Source: Fragilaria crotonensis
Lineage: Eukaryota; Bacillariophyta; Fragilariophyceae; Fragilariales; Fragilariaceae
DNA length: 21,077 nucleotides
Assembly (NCBI GenBank): GCA_022925895.1
Contig: JAKSYS010000827.1
Coordinates: 1 to 21,077, forward strand
Reading direction: 5' to 3'
Shown: positions 17,823-21,077 of the stretch, piece by piece
How positions within the stretch are numbered: the first letter of the stretch is position 1
Layout: each line of letters begins with the position of its first letter
Notes under the pieces: generated by a model
What the model saw: the letters and a program-made list of their open reading frames with translations, nothing else
Told to the model about the DNA's origin: nothing
Database searches by the model: none
Position numbers and translations under genes: made by a program

Positions 17823-19522
17823 ATGGTGACGAAAGAAGAAGAACAATTGGAGGAAGGCATCCAGACAAAAGAGCCCTGTGCCGATGATACGACAAAGTGG
17901 TACCGTCGACCATACGTTTGGGTCTTGCTTATCTTGTTTGCAATTGCTGTTGCTGCTGCAGTTGCCATCCCTGTCGCCCTCTTGACTCGAAGTGAAGCTT
18001 CAAAGGAAGCTTCTTGCAACAACCCTTCCATGTCTCCTTTGAAAACTGAGTCTCCATCCGCCCCCATTCCCACCGTCGGGTCGCCCAATCCTACCGTCTC
18101 TCGAACCTGGTTTCCTACAAGCACAGGCTCTAACACTCCCGCCTTGACGCCAGAACAAATTGCCTGCAATTTTCTTCAACTTACGTCGTTGGCTGAGTGT
18201 CAAGTGACTGACAAAATTCCATTTTGTGGCATTGAGAACTTGAATTCACCCAATTTGAGTTGCAGTTTTCAATATGGGACGGCGTCATGGGGAGCGAAAA
18301 CAATTCCCAGTGAGATCGGACTCTTGACGCAGCTAACTGAAGTGGATCTCTCTGCCTTTCAATTGACGGGTACAATTCCGTCGACCTTGTCAAACCTCAC
18401 GATGTTGACGCATTTGACAATATCTGGAAACAAAGTGAATGGCACCATTCCTTCTTCTCTTGCAAGACTCTCGCAGTTGCAACAATTGGATTTGTCCAAC
18501 AATATGTTGACTGGTTCGATTCCATCCTCCCTTTCAGACTCACACAGCTGCTGTCTTTGAGACTCAACACTAACTCATTGGCTGGTTTGATACCATCCTC
18601 CCTTTCAAGACTTACGCAGCTGCAGTACTTGGGTCTCAACACTATCTCGTTGACTGGTTCGATACCATCCTCCCTTTCCAATCTCACAGAATTGGCGTCA
18701 TTGAATTTGGCTGGCAATTCATTGAATGGTGTAATTTTGGATTCCCTCTGCTCAAGCGTTGCGTATCGTCTTCAGATTGACTGCGACGAAATTGTATGTG
18801 ATTGTTGCTATGATGATTTTTATGGAGCATGTCCATCCGGATCTCCTACAAGCAGCACCACGGCTCCATCTGCCCCCTCTCCTCCCTTGACGCCGGAAGA
18901 AATTGCCTGTCATTTTCTTCAAATACCCTCGTTGGCCGAGTGCCGAGCGACTGCCAAAATTCCATATTGCGGGCTTGAGTATTTGAATTCACCCCTTTTT
19001 TTTTGCGGTTTTGGTAACTACACGCCAAATGGAGGGAGAACAATTCCCAGTGAGATCGGCCTCTTGACGCACCTAACTGAATTGGATCTCTCTTACTTTC
19101 AATTGACGGGTACAATTCCGTCGACCTTATCAAACCTCACGATGCTGAACGAATTGACAATGATTGGAAACAAATTGAATGGCACCATTCCTTCTTTTCT
19201 TGCAAGACTCTCGCAGTTGCAGACATTGGATTTTTCCGACAATCTGTTGACTGGTTCGATTCCATCCTCCCTATCAGGACTCACGCAATTGACTTATTTG
19301 AGACTCAAAACTAACTTGCTGACTGGGGAAATACCCGCATCGCTTTCCGATCTCACAAGCTTGTGGCGTATTGATTTTGTTGGCAATTCATTGAATGGTA
19401 CCATTCCGCCTTCCCTTTGCCCCATCTTTGATGGTTCAAGTTCAAATGAGTTTAAACTCCTGATTGACTGTGGTGAAATCGCATGCGATTGTTGCTATGA
19501 TGATTATTATGGAGCATGTTAA
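17823..19522 (+). CDS. Membrane-anchored leucine-rich-repeat protein, duplicated ectodomain, one apparent frameshift
   Basis: Predicted type II surface protein. A short charged N-terminus is followed by one transmembrane helix (about residues 29-55, VWVLLILFAIAVAAAVAIPV), a Ser/Thr/Pro-rich stalk and two similar modules: 18144-18832 and 18887-19519. Each starts LTPE-[QE]-IAC and carries a Cys-rich cap (SLAEC...KIP-[FY]-CG). Plant-type LRRs follow (TIPSEIGLLT, LTGTIPSTLSNLT, NGTIPS, LTGSIPSSLS), and each module closes with a Cys cluster ending CDCCYDD-[FY]-YGAC. No kinase domain is present. The frame drops by -1 near 18536: catcctccctttcagactc against tcaggactc in module 2, so one G seems lost. 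With it the protein would be about 566 aa. LRR proteins of this build are common in diatoms; ligand binding or adhesion is inferred only. Confidence 0.88.
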
Positions 19523-19563
19523 GTTTCAGATCCACCTTTCTAGTATTATGATACTACAGTACA

Positions 19564-19581
19564 CACCTTCACCAGAAGGTG
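19564..19581. repeat. Perfect hairpin at the repeat boundary
   Basis: CACCTTC-ACCA-GAAGGTG, with 7-bp arms and a 4-nt loop, lies 42 bp after the LRR stop and exactly where similarity to the moaA 3' region starts. It could be a 3'-end signal of the LRR gene or a scar of the rearrangement. Confidence 0.55.
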
Positions 19582-19590
19582 ACTTTTACA

Positions 19591-19911
19591 GTGCAACGAG
19601 TGGATGATGGTCCCAACGATACGACTCGGAGTACCAAAAAAGTTTGCGCATCTCAGAGGGTGGATTGGGACGGATTGGATTCATGAATAGCATGTCGAAT
19701 CATTTCTGTGGTACTTGCAATCGACTTTAGGAGTTCCGAATTGAGTCTCCGTGATGCACTTTGAGATGAACTCATTTCCGAAACGAACATCGAACTATTG
19801 ATCCATTACAGTATTGTTCAGGGGAAGCACTTTGCTCTTGGAGGACATGGCACGCCACGGGATATTGCCGGTACCAACGACAATCGACCCATGATTCTAA
19901 TTGGAGGCTAA
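19591..19911 (+). pseudogene. 3' fragment of moaA
   Basis: Starts in the segment encoding VQRVDDGPNDTT and runs to the terminal Gly-Gly and TAA at 19909-19911. The second 4Fe-4S cluster region is broken: FCGTCNRL is present but the bases for RITADGQIKVC are deleted. Further indels (for example an extra aaaaaag block near 19637) destroy the frame. There is no start and no radical SAM domain. Its value is as a reference: it keeps ttccgaa where the full gene at 1661-1667 has ttcgaa, supporting a lost base there. Confidence 0.9.
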
Positions 19912-20234
19912 TTCTTTTTTTGGTATGACATATAAATAGAATGGAGACTTCTTTCTTTTTTTGTAACAAGATGAATGAGGAACACCGACAATTCTGCCGC
20001 GCGGCCGAAAATAGCGACTATCACACAGTTGATGATCAGAGGGTGCGATGAGCTATGAAAGCGTGATGATGAGATGCGTCAAGCATCGCGTGAACCAAAA
20101 TTCCCAACGTGAGCAGGGCAATCAGCTACTTCAAAGGTAAAAATAGCCATTTTGTACATGTGAAACTGCTGCATTGGTCCGTTTCGTCCTGCAACAATGA
20201 TACCTTCAGTCCACCACTCGCATCGACTACAGCG
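19912..20234. other. Convergent intergenic region before the carrier stop
   Basis: Contains sequence related to 1840-2040 in its first part and unique sequence after about 20095. No gene, RNA or terminator is recognised. It would hold the carrier 3' UTR on the - strand. Confidence 0.5.
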
Positions 20235-21029
20235 TCATAAATGCTTCGCGAAGAATGACCGGCAGGTTTCATATGCAGTCATTGTGATGGTTGTGGCAGG
20301 AGCAAAGTGCAAGACACGAGCACCAGCGCCTCGAAACAAACCTGCGACGCCCTCGTTCTTGAGAACGTGTCCCAGGATTTGAACCATGGTCGTATCACCT
20401 CCCTGACTCGGACTTGCTCGTTGCACTTGCAGTCGAAGCTTGGTCATATCCAATGGACTAGTCAACCACGATGCCAGTGCTCCAGCAGTACATGAGCACA
20501 GGACAATCGATGAGAACGGCAAATCCGTGTGATTATCTGCTGTTTGCAGTGATGTGGCCATGGATTTGCACTTCTCGTAAAATACAAAATAAAATGCTGA
20601 AAAGGGACCAAAGGATGCCAACGTGGCACCGTATCCCCGGTACACGCCACGAATACCCTCGTGTTTCCACAATTCCGAAAGACCGTGCCATGTGTTACGG
20701 TAGGTATTGGACACTTGCATTCGTTCCTTCAAAACATCCACAGGTACATAAATGATGCACGCAATGGCTTCTGCCAACATGCCACCGGCAAAATGAACTG
20801 TAAAGGACGTATTGTCGCCGTTCGTGCCAGTGTCACCACCACCCATTCGTTCCTTGAATAATTCATAGGAACAAAGATACAGCATCGTTCCTGGTGTCCC
20901 ACCCACTAGGACTGTCCCAAAACCGATACAGACTTCGAACACCCCACCAAAGGGTTGTCGCATGGCTTGAAGAAAGACATCCCATGGTCCCCGGTATGTC
21001 GAGCCACTAACCTGAAGGCGTGCTTTGGC
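20235..21029 (-). CDS. Mitochondrial carrier family (SLC25) protein, 3' exon
   Basis: SLC25 proteins move metabolites or cofactors across the inner mitochondrial membrane with three repeats of two helices. Seen: the end of the first signature (AKARLQVSG), the second (PVDVLKERMQV) and third (PLDMTKLRLQVQ) signatures, each matching P-x-[D/E]-x-x-K-x-R-x-Q, and GxxG-type follow-up segments GIRGVYRGYGATLA and GVAGLFRGAGARV. About 264 residues are encoded to the TGA at 20235-20237. The exon starts right after an intron acceptor (ttgttgcag|GCC, - strand), which falls inside the first signature, so the N-terminal helix and Pro-x-Asp lie on an exon beyond the right edge. The substrate cannot be set; the second signature and the PFSAFYFVFYEK segment recall SLC25 subgroups for cofactors or cations, with low confidence. 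Convergent with the moaA fragment. Confidence 0.9.
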   Translation of the reverse strand, partial: AKARLQVSGSTYRGPWDVFLQAMRQPFGGVFEVCIGFGTVLVGGTPGTMLYLCSYELFKERMGGGDTGTNGDNTSFTVHFAGGMLAEAIACIIYVPVDVLKERMQVSNTYRNTWHGLSELWKHEGIRGVYRGYGATLASFGPFSAFYFVFYEKCKSMATSLQTADNHTDLPFSSIVLCSCTAGALASWLTSPLDMTKLRLQVQRASPSQGGDTTMVQILGHVLKNEGVAGLFRGAGARVLHFAPATTITMTAYETCRSFFAKHL

Positions 21030-21077
21030 CTGCAACAATAATGATAATAATCATCATCGTCATCATCATCATTGTCG
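21030..21077 (-). other. 3' part of a carrier-gene intron with trinucleotide repeat
   Basis: On the - strand the sequence is ATG/ATT/GAT-triplet rich and ends ttattgttgcag, a good acceptor site. Extension of the ORF into this stretch has no support because it only reads through a simple repeat. The donor and branch site are outside or not recognisable. Confidence 0.7.

Larger units (their letters stand above)
19575..20541 (+). repeat. Direct repeat, copy 2 (moaA 3' fragment + carrier 3' part)
   Basis: Matches 1476-2257 in the same orientation. It keeps the complete carrier C-terminus but has a decayed moaA end with an internal deletion of about 37 bp after tcgactt. The two copies have many substitutions between them, so the duplication is much older than the copia insertion. 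Confidence 0.88.

Noticed and set aside
17823-19522. LRR receptor kinase
   Set aside because: No kinase domain follows the LRRs; the protein ends in a Cys cluster and stop, and the anchor is N-terminal.
1-21077. CRISPR array, tRNA or rRNA gene
   Set aside because: No regularly spaced direct repeats or recognisable tRNA/rRNA sequence were seen on either strand.

Overview
The window looks like nuclear DNA of a stramenopile, most likely a pennate diatom. This rests on a mitochondrially targeted-looking MoaA, an SLC25 carrier with an intron acceptor, a short N-terminal-anchored LRR surface protein and a Ty1/copia polyprotein of the type common in diatoms. No species can be named from the sequence alone.

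Layout. Host genes sit at both ends: moaA (molybdenum cofactor step 1) at 439-1835 on +, and a mitochondrial carrier at 20235-21029 on -, running off the right edge. The 3' ends of these two convergent genes occur twice as direct repeats: about 1476-2257 (intact moaA end plus a carrier fragment) and about 19575-20541 (moaA fragment plus intact carrier end). The two genes were therefore probably once adjacent, and the block between the repeats was gained or split them. That block holds an LRR membrane protein gene (17823-19522) and a 15.3-kb nested transposon.

Transposon nest. A Ty1/copia element (2368-17716) has nearly identical LTRs of 202 and 212 bp and the order gag-PR-IN-RT-RNaseH. Its integrase region is split by a complete 8.75-kb non-LTR retrotransposon (5266-14017), bounded by a perfect 14-bp target-site duplication and ending in (TTTA)3. 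The non-LTR element has a large ORF1 with a coiled coil. ORF1's stop overlaps the ORF2 start as ATGA. ORF2 encodes AP-type endonuclease, reverse transcriptase, RNase H, a CCHC finger and a C-terminal PCNA-binding-like (PIP) motif.

Caution on integrity. Nearly every gene, host genes included, is broken by 1-nt frameshifts. Fourteen of fifteen are losses, and most lie in a homopolymer or doublet that one extra base would repair. Sequence divergence is too low for this much decay, so uncorrected long-read indels in the assembly are the simplest explanation, and the genes may be intact in the organism. All four additional in-frame stops are TGA.
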